NCBI GenBank assembly: GCA_002329405.1
Contig: DCTE01000178.1
Span: 7,379 to 15,558 of the forward strand
From: Ruminococcaceae bacterium UBA1448
GTDB lineage: Bacteria; Bacillota; Clostridia; Oscillospirales; Ruminococcaceae
Length of the DNA: 8,180 bases
Direction of reading: 5' to 3'
This document shows, piece by piece, positions 1-6,133 of this stretch (position 1 is the stretch's first letter; each line of letters opens with the position of its first letter). The notes under the pieces were generated by a model. The model ran no database searches. It saw only the letters and a list, made by a program, of their open reading frames with translations, and was not told the DNA's origin. Made by a program: the position numbers and the translations under genes.

Positions 1-505
1 TTTTCCAGTTGTAGTGCGCAATATAGCGGTCATAGTAGTGGTCGTAGACATTGTCGGAAGCGGTATTGCGGTAAATTTCGCGTGGGTCTTCCTGCAAAGC
101 CTTGACCGGCCAGATTTCAGGGCAGTTAAAACCTCTTTTTTCACCGGCGGTAACCGGCCAGTTGACACTGGCGACCGTCCTGCCGTCGGCAAAAACCGCG
201 TCTGCGAGGGTCGGGACCTGGATATGCTCCTTCTGCCAGTACCAGTCGGAGCCCATCAGCGAAAAGTCGGGTTCATCAGGGGTCAGGGATGCTTTCTGGT
301 TGTGGATAATGCCGTGGGTTTCAGGATATACGCCGGTGATCAGCGTCGTGTGGATCGGATAGGTCAGGGTTGGATAGATTTCGTGGACATTGCGTGCGAT
401 GCAGGCATTTTTCATCCACTGGGAGGCGTAGGGGAGGGACTCCAGCAGCGGGAGGTCATCGGTCTGAAGTGCGTCCAGCGAAATAATGATCAGTTTATGT
501 TTCAT
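1..505 (-). CDS. NPP-type phosphodiesterase (alkaline phosphatase superfamily), 3' part cut off by window edge
   Basis: The visible 168 N-terminal residues begin MKHKLIIISLDAL and belong to the type I phosphodiesterase/nucleotide pyrophosphatase family, metal-dependent enzymes that cleave phosphodiester or pyrophosphate bonds. The diagnostic block is residues 43-69: YPTLTYP with Thr48 as the expected nucleophile, then TTLITGVYPETHGI, ending at Asn69. Asn69 lies 21 residues after the Thr, the spacing of the phosphate-contacting Asn in bacterial NPP. Asp11 in the first strand is the expected metal ligand. There is no signal peptide, so the enzyme should act in the cytoplasm. The start ATG (503-505) has AAGGAG upstream at good spacing. 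It is the last visible gene of the ABC importer operon, 114 nt after the binding-protein gene, so its substrate is probably the imported solute or a relative (inference). The C-terminal half with the remaining metal ligands is outside the window. A phosphonoacetate-hydrolase-like or phosphomonoesterase activity remains possible. Confidence -1.
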   Translation of the reverse strand, partial: MKHKLIIISLDALQTDDLPLLESLPYASQWMKNACIARNVHEIYPTLTYPIHTTLITGVYPETHGIIHNQKASLTPDEPDFSLMGSDWYWQKEHIQVPTLADAVFADGRTVASVNWPVTAGEKRGFNCPEIWPVKALQEDPREIYRNTASDNVYDHYYDRYIAHYNWK

Positions 506-571
506 GGTAAAGCTCCTTGGAATCTTGCATCTGTCGGATGGTCTGTTTGTTGATGATCTGTCTTTCTATGG

Positions 572-600
572 CGAAAGGGCAGCTGGTCGCCGCCCCTTCG
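572..600 (-). other. Intercistronic stem-loop after the binding-protein gene
   Basis: Read on the minus strand, CGAAGGGGC (600-592) and GCCCTTTCG (580-572) form a 9-bp stem with one G-U pair around an 11-nt loop, starting 20 nt after the stop of the binding-protein gene. No U-tract follows, so it does not look like a terminator. On the plus strand the same pair would be an A-C mismatch, which fits an RNA structure of the operon transcript. A role in 3'-end protection of the upstream cistron is inference, by analogy with malE-malF-type intercistronic structures. Confidence -1.
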
Positions 601-619
601 ATGTGCATATTTTTGCCGG

Positions 620-1960
620 TCAGTTGGCGTCAGCCAGCAGTTCGTTGATGGTGGCTGCGGTTTCGGCGACCGTCGAATTGACATCCGCACCATTGACCCA
701 GCAGGCGTCCATCATCGCGACCAGTTCGTCCTCGATCTGGGCATAAGCGGTGGTCTTGGGACGGCCCTGTCCGTAGAGTTCCAGCTGGTCAAGCGCGACC
801 TTGAACTGAGGAGTAGTTTCCCACAGGCTGGTGATGGTTTCGGTTGCGGCAGCGCTCTTGGAGTTGGGGACGTATCCGGTATAGGCGGAAGCATAGGCAG
901 ACTGGTCAGTCGCGGTCATCCACTTGATGAACTCCCATGCAGCGTCCTTGTGTTCGTCGGTCAGGCTGGAGGGCATGATCAGGTTGCAGCCGCCGGTGGG
1001 TACGCCGTAGGTCTCGCCTGCGGGGATGTAGCAGGTGTTGACCTCAAAGCCGTTTTCATCAGCAACCGACAGGACGCTGGTTAGGTTTGCGGTGGAGGTC
1101 ATCCACATCGCGGTATTCTGGTTGATATAGTCGGTATCGACCTTGCTGGAGTCCTCACCGGCAACACAGCGGACAACCCCTTCGTTGATCAGGTCCTGGA
1201 AGAACTGCATGACATAGCGGCATTCATCCGAATCAATGTTGCAGGCGGTTTCGTCTTCGTTGAGGACGGAGGTTCCCTGCTCCATCAGAAATGCTTCAAA
1301 TGTCCAGACGTAGCTGTACATCGACAGGCCGTAAACGCCGGTCTTTTCCTTGACCGTGCGGCAGTAATCAGCCAGTTCATCCCAGTTTGCGGGGCCGGCG
1401 GTATCGAGGCCTGCCTGTTCCAGCAGGGTGGTGTTCATGTACAGGATGGGGGTGGAGCGCAGGTAGGGAAGGCCATAGTAGCTGCCGTCCACCTCACAGT
1501 TGATCATCAGACCTTCGAAAAAGTCGCTGGTGTCGATGTTGTCCCGCTCAAAGTATTCATCCAGCGGCTGGAGTACGCCGTTTCTTGCAAAGGTGCCGAC
1601 CGAACCGATCTCCATGACGGTGATGTCGGGGGTGTCGCCTGCAACATAGGCGGCCTGTAATTTCTGATGGACGTCGTCATAGGTACCCTGATATTCAGCG
1701 GTGACATGGATGCCTTTTTCAGCACCGACGGTTTCGTTAAACTGAGCGACGAGGTTTTCGTTGTTTTCCTGGATCTTGTCGGTCCATGCGTACCAGTAGG
1801 TCAGCTCGATGGTATCGCCGCTGCCGGAAGAAGCAGTGCTTTCCGTCTCAGAAGCAGCGGAGGAAGAAGAGGAGCTGCCGGAAGTTGAACCTTCGGAAGC
1901 GCAGGAGCTCATCGAGACCATCATGGCGGCGATCAGGCAGAGAGATGCAAATTTTTTCAT
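620..1960 (-). CDS. UgpB-like ABC transporter solute-binding lipoprotein
   Basis: A 446-aa extracellular solute-binding protein (family 1, cluster B) that captures substrate outside the membrane and delivers it to the two permeases encoded upstream. Residues 1-20 form a lipoprotein signal (KK, hydrophobic stretch, MSSC), so Cys20 is the likely lipidation site. A Ser/Gly/Thr-rich linker covers residues 23-48, and the mature fold starts at IELTYWYAW. Family hallmarks are GDTPDITVMEIGSVGTFA, the GLPYLRSTPILYMN strand and PTGGCNLIMP followed by AAWEFIKWMT and TGYVPNS. This set of motifs resembles UgpB more than maltose-binding proteins. The chosen ATG (1958-1960) gives a proper signal peptide and has GGAAAGG upstream; an in-frame start at 1996 would spoil the signal. 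It lies 106 nt after the permease gene, a large gap for this operon, and the gap holds possible RNA structure. Exact substrate (glycerol-3-phosphate, a glycerophosphodiester or a sugar) is not determinable from sequence alone. Confidence -1.
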   Translation of the reverse strand: MKKFASLCLIAAMMVSMSSCASEGSTSGSSSSSSAASETESTASSGSGDTIELTYWYAWTDKIQENNENLVAQFNETVGAEKGIHVTAEYQGTYDDVHQKLQAAYVAGDTPDITVMEIGSVGTFARNGVLQPLDEYFERDNIDTSDFFEGLMINCEVDGSYYGLPYLRSTPILYMNTTLLEQAGLDTAGPANWDELADYCRTVKEKTGVYGLSMYSYVWTFEAFLMEQGTSVLNEDETACNIDSDECRYVMQFFQDLINEGVVRCVAGEDSSKVDTDYINQNTAMWMTSTANLTSVLSVADENGFEVNTCYIPAGETYGVPTGGCNLIMPSSLTDEHKDAAWEFIKWMTATDQSAYASAYTGYVPNSKSAAATETITSLWETTPQFKVALDQLELYGQGRPKTTAYAQIEDELVAMMDACWVNGADVNSTVAETAATINELLADAN

Positions 1961-1986
1961 TGGGATTACCTTTCCTTTCATGTAGC

Positions 1987-2040
1987 CGCATACCATAGAT
2001 TTTCTGTATGTATTTGTTTTAGGTATGCGTTTTATACAGA
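1987..2040 (-). promoter_or_regulatory. Interleaved inverted repeats upstream of the binding-protein gene (pseudoknot-like or alternative stems)
   Basis: Two perfect inverted repeats interlock in the 106-nt gap. Stem A is CGCATACC (1987-1994) with GGTATGCG (2022-2029), 8 bp. Stem B is TCTGTAT (2003-2009) with ATACAGA (2034-2040), 7 bp. In the minus-strand mRNA the order is B5', A5', B3', A3', with connecting lengths of 4, 12 and 8 nt. This is the topology of an H-type pseudoknot, or of two mutually exclusive hairpins. The element ends 26 nt before the start codon and just before the ribosome binding site, so it could influence translation or mRNA processing. Function is inference; it could also be a DNA operator. 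Confidence -1.
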
Positions 2041-2066
2041 CCTGAGTTTACAGATCGGATAACGGA

Positions 2067-2930
2067 TTATTTGACACCGGTATAGGTGAATGCTTTGATG
2101 ATCTGTTTCTGTGCGAAGAAGAAGACAACCAGTACCGGGATGACCAGAATGACGTTGCCGGCCATCATGATCTGATAGTTGACACCGCTTTCGGTCATTC
2201 TCAGCGAAGCAATACCGACCGGGAGGGTGCGGACATCCGCCTTGGTTGTCATGACCAGCGGCCAGAAGTAGTCGTTCCAGATGCTGATGAAAGTCAGCAT
2301 CGCGAGGGTGACGACGGTCGGACGGGCCAGCGGCAGCATGATTCTGGTGATGATTTTCAGCTCGCCTGCCTTATCCAGCCGCGCTGCTTCCAGCAGCTCT
2401 TCCGAAACCTGTTTGAAGGTCTGGCGGAGCATAAAGATCGCAAATGCGCTGGAAGCAGAGGGGAGAATCAGCGACCAGTAGGTGTTGATCATCCCCCATC
2501 TGCTGAACATCAGGTAGACCGGCAGGAAGATCAGCTGGGAGGGAATCATCATAGTCGCCAGCGTGATGCCGAACAGCACCTTTGCTCCCTTAAACTGGTA
2601 GCGGGCGAAGGCATAGGCGGCCGGGATGACGGTCAGACACTGGCAGATCAGCGTTCCCGCCGTTACGATCAGCGAGTTGCCGAGCATCCCCCAGATATCC
2701 ACCTTCTGAAAGACAACCGCAAAGTTGTTCCACTGCGGGTCCCAGGTCCAGAAGGTCGGCGGGGTGATCAGCGTCTGTCCGAGCGTCTTGACCGAGGTAA
2801 TGAACATCCAGTAAAACGGGATGAAGAAAAGCAGCGCGATAAAGGCATTGAGGCACCAGCGCAGAAGGGTGGAAACCATTTTTGCTGGTTTGATCTGCCG
2901 TGGGTGCAGTTTGTTCTGTATTGCAGTCAT
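2067..2930 (-). CDS. UgpE/MalG-type ABC transporter permease
   Basis: A 287-aa inner-membrane subunit of a CUT1 importer that forms the translocation pore with the neighbouring permease. About six membrane segments are visible (near residues 23-45, 82-108, 116-140, 150-170, 203-225 and 257-275). The cytoplasmic EAA loop, which docks on the ATPase, is at residues 181-204 (EAARLDKAGE, then MLPLARP). The usual EAAxxDG glycine is Lys here. The C-terminal WNDYFWPLVMTT and the TLPVGI block are typical of UgpE/MalG subunits. I prefer the ATG at 2930 because AGAAAGG lies 8 nt upstream; the in-frame ATG at 2936 would leave only 2 nt. The gene follows the first permease gene by 21 nt, fitting one transcript. 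Substrate is inferred only from the UgpB-like partner. Confidence -1.
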   Translation of the reverse strand: MTAIQNKLHPRQIKPAKMVSTLLRWCLNAFIALLFFIPFYWMFITSVKTLGQTLITPPTFWTWDPQWNNFAVVFQKVDIWGMLGNSLIVTAGTLICQCLTVIPAAYAFARYQFKGAKVLFGITLATMMIPSQLIFLPVYLMFSRWGMINTYWSLILPSASSAFAIFMLRQTFKQVSEELLEAARLDKAGELKIITRIMLPLARPTVVTLAMLTFISIWNDYFWPLVMTTKADVRTLPVGIASLRMTESGVNYQIMMAGNVILVIPVLVVFFFAQKQIIKAFTYTGVK

Positions 2931-2951
2931 ATTCATATCCTTTCTGCCGGA

Positions 2952-3902
2952 TCAGTTGTAGTAGACCCGTTTACTGAGTACGCGGAAGTAGATCAGCGTG
3001 AAGAAACCGATTACAACCATCAGTGCAACACCAAGTGCCGAAGCGTATCCGATCTTGAAGTAATCAAAACCATACTGGTAGATGTTATAGACCAGTGTGT
3101 TGGTCGAGTTCATCGGCCCGCCCTGGGTCATGATGTTGACCGTTTCAAAGACCTTGAGCGCCGCAATAATGTTCATCAGTGCAAGGAAAAAGAGGGTGGG
3201 GGAGATCATCGGCAGGGTGATCTCCCAGAAGGCTTTCCATTTGGGCGTCTTGTCCAGCGCGGCAGCTTCATACAGATAGCCGGGTACCGACTGCATTGCC
3301 GAGATGATAATGATGGTGTTGTACCCGAGGCCTTTCCAGACCGAGACCAATACCAGCGAATTCATCGCGACCTTCGGGTCGGACAGCCAGCCGACCGGCC
3401 CGAGACCGATCAGGCTGAGCAGATAGTTAAGCAGGCCATAGTCGCTGTCCATCAGCCACATCCAGATAAAGGCGACCGATACCATCGAGGTGATATATGG
3501 GGTAAAGGCAATGCTCTGCAAAATCCGGTTGACACGGGTATTGCGGTTGAGATAGGCTGCCAGCAGCAGTGAGAGGACCATCTGAAAGAGGACAACCATC
3601 ACCATGTAGTAAACCGAGTTGCTCAATACCTGCCAGAAGTCTTTGTCTGCCAGCATATCGGTGTAATTTTCCAGCCCAATGTATTTCATCTCACCGATCA
3701 GGTTCCAGTCAAAGAAGCTGAGGTAGATCATATAAAAGATCGGATAGAGGATAAATACACCGAACACCGCCATCGCTGGCGCGACCATCAGATAAGGCCG
3801 TATCGCGGTCAGAATTTTGGAAAAGAGGCTTTTCTTTTGCAGCTGCGTCTGTGCAGCCGGATGAACCCGGGCTGCTGATGCTATTTTTTCCATTCTCAGC
3901 AC
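2952..3902 (-). CDS. UgpA/MalF-type ABC transporter permease
   Basis: The second pore subunit, 316 aa with about six membrane segments (near residues 38-62, 96-118, 128-150, 181-202, 233-255 and 287-308). The first segment (YLMVAPAMAVFGVFILYPI) and the TPYITSMVSVAFIWMWL block are typical of UgpA-like permeases. The EAA loop at 212-235 reads EAAALDKTPKW, then ITLPMISP, with Lys-Thr where DGA is usual. NIMTQGGPMNSTNTLVYNIY is the conserved C-terminal periplasm-side motif. The start is uncertain. GTG at 3900-3902 has AAGGAG 8 nt upstream and is chosen. An earlier GTG at 3911 overlaps the ATPase stop as GTGA but lies directly against the ribosome binding site. An ATG at 3893 has only a weak site. 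The tight junction suggests translational coupling to the ATPase gene. Confidence -1.
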   Translation of the reverse strand: MLRMEKIASAARVHPAAQTQLQKKSLFSKILTAIRPYLMVAPAMAVFGVFILYPIFYMIYLSFFDWNLIGEMKYIGLENYTDMLADKDFWQVLSNSVYYMVMVVLFQMVLSLLLAAYLNRNTRVNRILQSIAFTPYITSMVSVAFIWMWLMDSDYGLLNYLLSLIGLGPVGWLSDPKVAMNSLVLVSVWKGLGYNTIIIISAMQSVPGYLYEAAALDKTPKWKAFWEITLPMISPTLFFLALMNIIAALKVFETVNIMTQGGPMNSTNTLVYNIYQYGFDYFKIGYASALGVALMVVIGFFTLIYFRVLSKRVYYN

Positions 3903-3907
3903 CTGAT

Positions 3908-4954
3908 TCACTCCTTTTCCAGCCCGAAGCCGCGCAGTTTTTCCTGTGCGTCAAAGCAGGCGGTATCTCTGACCGGGACGGCGACTTTATGAGGGCCGTA
4001 CCCGAACTGGCTGTCGCCAAAGTCTTTGACCGAGATATTGCCGTAGGGGGTACGGAGTTTGTACTGAATCTGGTCTCCAAGCATCTCGCGTGCGACAACT
4101 TCACCTTCAATAACGATTTTATCAGGGCCGGCGGTTCCATTTTCGGCGATCAGCTCTGCCTTTTCGGGGCGGAATCCGATCTTGACGATGTTTTCTTCCA
4201 GCCTGCCGGCGGCAGCTTCCGCGGGGAGGATGTTCATCGGGGGGGAACCGATAAACCGGGCGGTAAAGACGTTTGAAGGGTTTGCATAGAGCTGGTCGGG
4301 AGAATCATGCTGCTGAATCTTTCCGTGGTCGAGCAGGACGATATCGGTTCCCATGCTCATGGCTTCAATCTGGTCATGGGTAACGTAGACGAAGGTCGTT
4401 TTCAGCTTCTGGTGCAGCTCGATCAGGTCGGTGCGGATCTGGGTGCGCAGCTTTGCGTCCAGGTTGGAGAGCGGCTCATCCATCAAAAATACCGCGGGCT
4501 TTTTGACGATTGCCCGTGCCAGCGCGACACGCTGCCGCTGGCCGCCCGACAGGTTTGCAGGTTTGCGGTCGAGGTATTCGGTCAGACCGACCATCTCTGC
4601 GATCTCCGCGATACGTGCTTTGCGTTCTTCTTTGGGGACCTTCATGTTTTTAAGTCCAAATTCGATGTTGTCACGGACGGTCATAGTGGGATAGAGGGCG
4701 TAGTTTTGAAATACCATCGCGATGTTCCGGTCGCCCGGTTCGACGTCCCGGACGCTGACGCCGTCGATCAGGACGTCGCCTTCGGTGGTTTTTTCCAGTC
4801 CTGCGATCATTCTCAGTACCGTCGATTTGCCGCATCCAGACGGCCCCAGCAGCACGGTGAAGCTGCCGTCTTTTATGTCGAGGTTCAGATTTTCAATTAC
4901 CGGCGGGTTCTTGCCGTAGGCTTTGGTAATGCCTTTTAACGTGATCTTGTCCAT
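3908..4954 (-). CDS. ugpC: UgpC/MsmX-like ABC transporter ATPase
   Basis: A 348-aa ATP-hydrolysing subunit that powers the importer from the cytoplasmic face. All motifs are intact: Walker A GPSGCGKST (37-45), Q-loop Gln83 in MVFQNYALYPTMTV, signature LSGGQRQRVALARA (135-148), Walker B VFLMDEPLSNLDAKLR (155-170) and switch His193 in VTHDQIEAM. A TOBE-type C-terminal domain follows from about residue 240 (IGFRPEKAEL, then EMLGDQIQYKL). This architecture is shared by UgpC, MalK and MsmX; MsmX-type ATPases often serve several importers, so the symbol is a best guess. It is the first gene of the operon. ATG at 4952-4954 is preferred because it begins the usual MDKITLKGITK strand; AAAGGAG lies a rather long 14 nt upstream. 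In-frame TTG (4978) and GTG (4969) are poorer, since the first precedes the ribosome site and the second overlaps it. Confidence -1.
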   Translation of the reverse strand: MDKITLKGITKAYGKNPPVIENLNLDIKDGSFTVLLGPSGCGKSTVLRMIAGLEKTTEGDVLIDGVSVRDVEPGDRNIAMVFQNYALYPTMTVRDNIEFGLKNMKVPKEERKARIAEIAEMVGLTEYLDRKPANLSGGQRQRVALARAIVKKPAVFLMDEPLSNLDAKLRTQIRTDLIELHQKLKTTFVYVTHDQIEAMSMGTDIVLLDHGKIQQHDSPDQLYANPSNVFTARFIGSPPMNILPAEAAAGRLEENIVKIGFRPEKAELIAENGTAGPDKIVIEGEVVAREMLGDQIQYKLRTPYGNISVKDFGDSQFGYGPHKVAVPVRDTACFDAQEKLRGFGLEKE

Positions 4955-4986
4955 TCTGATGAACTTCACTCCTTTCAACGTCTTTG

Positions 4987-4992
4987 AGTATA
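4987..4992 (-). promoter_or_regulatory. Candidate -10 of the ABC importer operon
   Basis: On the minus strand TATACT (one mismatch to TATAAT) lies about 33 nt before the ATPase start, so a transcript would begin near 4980, just before the AAAGGAG site. The best -35-like hexamer, TTGATT, is 20 nt upstream, longer than the ideal 17, so an activator may be needed. Moderate to low confidence. Confidence -1.
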
Positions 4993-5278
4993 CAGGCGGT
5001 TTTTATTTTTAAAATCAAGCGTAGGTAAAGTCTTCTAAAAAAATTTCCTGTATTGTATTGAAGATAAAGCGGATAAAATCTTGTTCCGCAGGTGTTTCTG
5101 TGTAAACCGGAAGTGCTTTTTACCAAAATTTTCCGAATAGGACGGCAGCCTTTACTACACAAAAACATGACTGTATTTTGGTATAAAATGACATGAACCT
5201 TTACGTTTTGCCGGAATTTTCACGTCGGATTCTGTTAATGTAAATAATTTTTTGGGGGGATGTTTGTGAAATCGTTTA

Positions 5279-5307
5279 TTGCATATTTTAACTACTGGTG
5301 TTATAAT
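5279..5307 (+). promoter_or_regulatory. Extended -10 promoter for the gene at 5520
   Basis: TTGCAT (5279-5284) is separated by exactly 17 nt from a perfect TATAAT (5302-5307), preceded by TG at 5299-5300 (extended -10, TGtTATAAT). Expected transcription start is near 5313. The -35 matches consensus only in TTG, but an extended perfect -10 compensates. It implies a 5' leader of about 205 nt. Confidence -1.
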
Positions 5308-5309
5308 AA

Positions 5310-5462
5310 GGTACAACAATCGGTAAAGCAGTCTGGTTGTACCCGGACGCTGACTGACGATGTGTTTTGATCTGATCGGTGGATATTCTGCGGCGGGGCT
5401 TATGAGAAGTGCAGACTTTCTATGCCCTGCCGCTTTGTATTACCGGGCTGCCGGCAGGCAGC
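5310..5462 (+). promoter_or_regulatory. Hairpin-rich 5' leader, candidate cis-regulatory RNA
   Basis: Three stems lie between the promoter and the gene at 5520. (1) GGTACAAC (5310-5317) pairs with GTTGTACC (5336-5343), 8 bp, overlapping the start site, so it may instead be an operator. (2) GCGGCGGGGC (5390-5399) pairs with GCCCTGCCGC (5424-5433), 10 bp with one G-U, enclosing an inner stem GAAGT/ACTTT (5406-5410/5415-5419) with a GCAG loop. (3) GCTGCC (5447-5452) pairs with GGCAGC (5457-5462) around a GGCA tetraloop. I recognise no known riboswitch consensus. No strong U-tract follows, so if it regulates, translation or stability is more likely than termination. Confidence -1.
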
Positions 5463-5519
5463 AAACGGTGACAGGATTTGGACAGCTGAATGGAAAAACA
5501 GCGTACAGGAGGCGGAATC

Positions 5520-5969
5520 ATGAATATACAACTATTGAAGGAACATAAAGATGTCTATACGGCTATTGGAGAGCTTGGACGGCATATCCAGACAAATGAG
5601 AATACCGCCGGTGCTGCTGCCAAACTGGTGGGGCTGGTCGAAAAGACGGAATATTGGTATCAGCTGGATGGGGATTTGCCTCGTTACAGCGGTGACAGGG
5701 AACTGATGGAGAAATTCGTCACCAGCTTTGTAAATGGAAGACCGGCCGTGGTTGTAATCGCTTCTTCGGAGGGGACGATCACAGACCTTTCCTTTGCCCG
5801 GCCCGCCCATCTGCTTTTTTCCTTTACCCTTCGGAGAAATTTTAGCGGGCATTTTACGGTGCTGATCGGCTTTCTGAATATCACCGACGAACTGGACCCA
5901 AATACTTTTGTACGGATGGCCGAGCGGGATTCTGCGTTTTTCGGACAGGGAAAGATGGGGGTTGGATAA
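5520..5969 (+). CDS. Hypothetical protein of unknown family, 149 aa
   Basis: I do not recognise this protein. It starts MNIQLLKEHKDVY at an ATG with a near-perfect AGGAGG 7 nt upstream, and has its own promoter about 210 nt away, so it is likely a real gene. The N-terminal half (to about residue 50) looks helical. The middle has a strand-like hydrophobic block, GRPAVVVIASSEGTI, and the C-terminal part has HLLFSFTLRRNFSGHFTVLIGFLN, which suggests an alpha/beta soluble fold. There is no signal peptide, convincing membrane span or cysteine, and no metal or nucleotide motif is evident. It is divergent from the importer operon and not clearly linked to it. No strong terminator follows directly; the hairpin at 6098 may serve. 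An in-frame ATG at 5490 has no ribosome site. Confidence -1.
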   Translation: MNIQLLKEHKDVYTAIGELGRHIQTNENTAGAAAKLVGLVEKTEYWYQLDGDLPRYSGDRELMEKFVTSFVNGRPAVVVIASSEGTITDLSFARPAHLLFSFTLRRNFSGHFTVLIGFLNITDELDPNTFVRMAERDSAFFGQGKMGVG

Positions 5970-6042
5970 CCAGGTGTCGGAAATGCAGAAAAATGTCCAG
6001 TTTTTTTCGGAAAAGCCGGACAAAAAACGTCGAAGTGTGGTA

Positions 6043-6071
6043 TTATACCGCAGGGGAAAATATGCTATACT
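6043..6071 (+). promoter_or_regulatory. Candidate promoter(s) upstream of the DUF2798 gene
   Basis: TATACT (6066-6071) is preceded by TGC (6063-6065), an extended -10; the hexamer 17 nt upstream (TTATAC) is a poor -35. A second, overlapping possibility is CGGACA (6017-6022), 18 nt, TATTAT (6041-6046). From the first, transcription would begin near 6078, only about 20 nt before a strong terminator hairpin. Confidence -1.
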
Positions 6072-6097
6072 GAATTATGTAAATGGTAGTCGCAGTC

Positions 6098-6133
6098 AGA
6101 GGCACGAGACGAAAGTTTCGTGTCTCTTTTTTT
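6098..6133 (+). terminator. Strong intrinsic terminator between promoter and DUF2798 gene
   Basis: A 13-bp stem (6098-6110 with 6115-6127, two G-U pairs) is closed by a GAAA tetraloop and followed by seven T residues (6127-6133). It can end transcription from the gene at 5520. Because a promoter candidate lies just upstream and the next gene starts at 6165, it may also act as an attenuator for that gene. Confidence -1.

Larger units (their letters stand above)
4955..5519. other. Divergent intergenic region without a supported gene
   Basis: This 565-base AT-rich stretch separates the leftward importer operon from the rightward gene at 5520. It contains a minus-strand -10 candidate near 4990, a 9-bp inverted repeat TACCAAAAT (5121-5129) with ATTTTGGTA (5175-5183), a plus-strand promoter at 5279-5307 and a hairpin-rich leader from about 5310 on. 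A 62-codon reading frame (5360-5548) lacks a ribosome binding site and overlaps the next gene, so it is not called. No regulator gene for the importer is encoded here. Confidence -1.

Noticed and set aside
14..553. Long plus-strand reading frame
   Set aside because: It lies opposite the NPP phosphodiesterase gene, which has a ribosome site and catalytic motifs; the plus-strand protein has no recognisable features.
2904..3572. 222-codon plus-strand frame
   Set aside because: It is antisense to the UgpA-like permease, with low-complexity His/Asp/Gln-rich composition typical of a shadow frame.
4307..4939. 210-codon plus-strand frame
   Set aside because: Antisense to the ATPase gene whose Walker and signature motifs are intact; no ribosome site.
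5051..5077. Short direct repeats TATTG-TATTG and GATAAA x2 upstream of the importer operon
   Set aside because: Too short and AT-rich to be distinguished from chance; no repeat of them elsewhere.
5360..5548. 62-codon plus-strand frame as a leader peptide or gene
   Set aside because: No ribosome binding site before its ATG, and it overlaps the start of the well-signalled gene at 5520 in another frame.
5532..6023. 163-codon minus-strand frame
   Set aside because: Antisense to the 149-aa gene, which has a better ribosome site and promoter.
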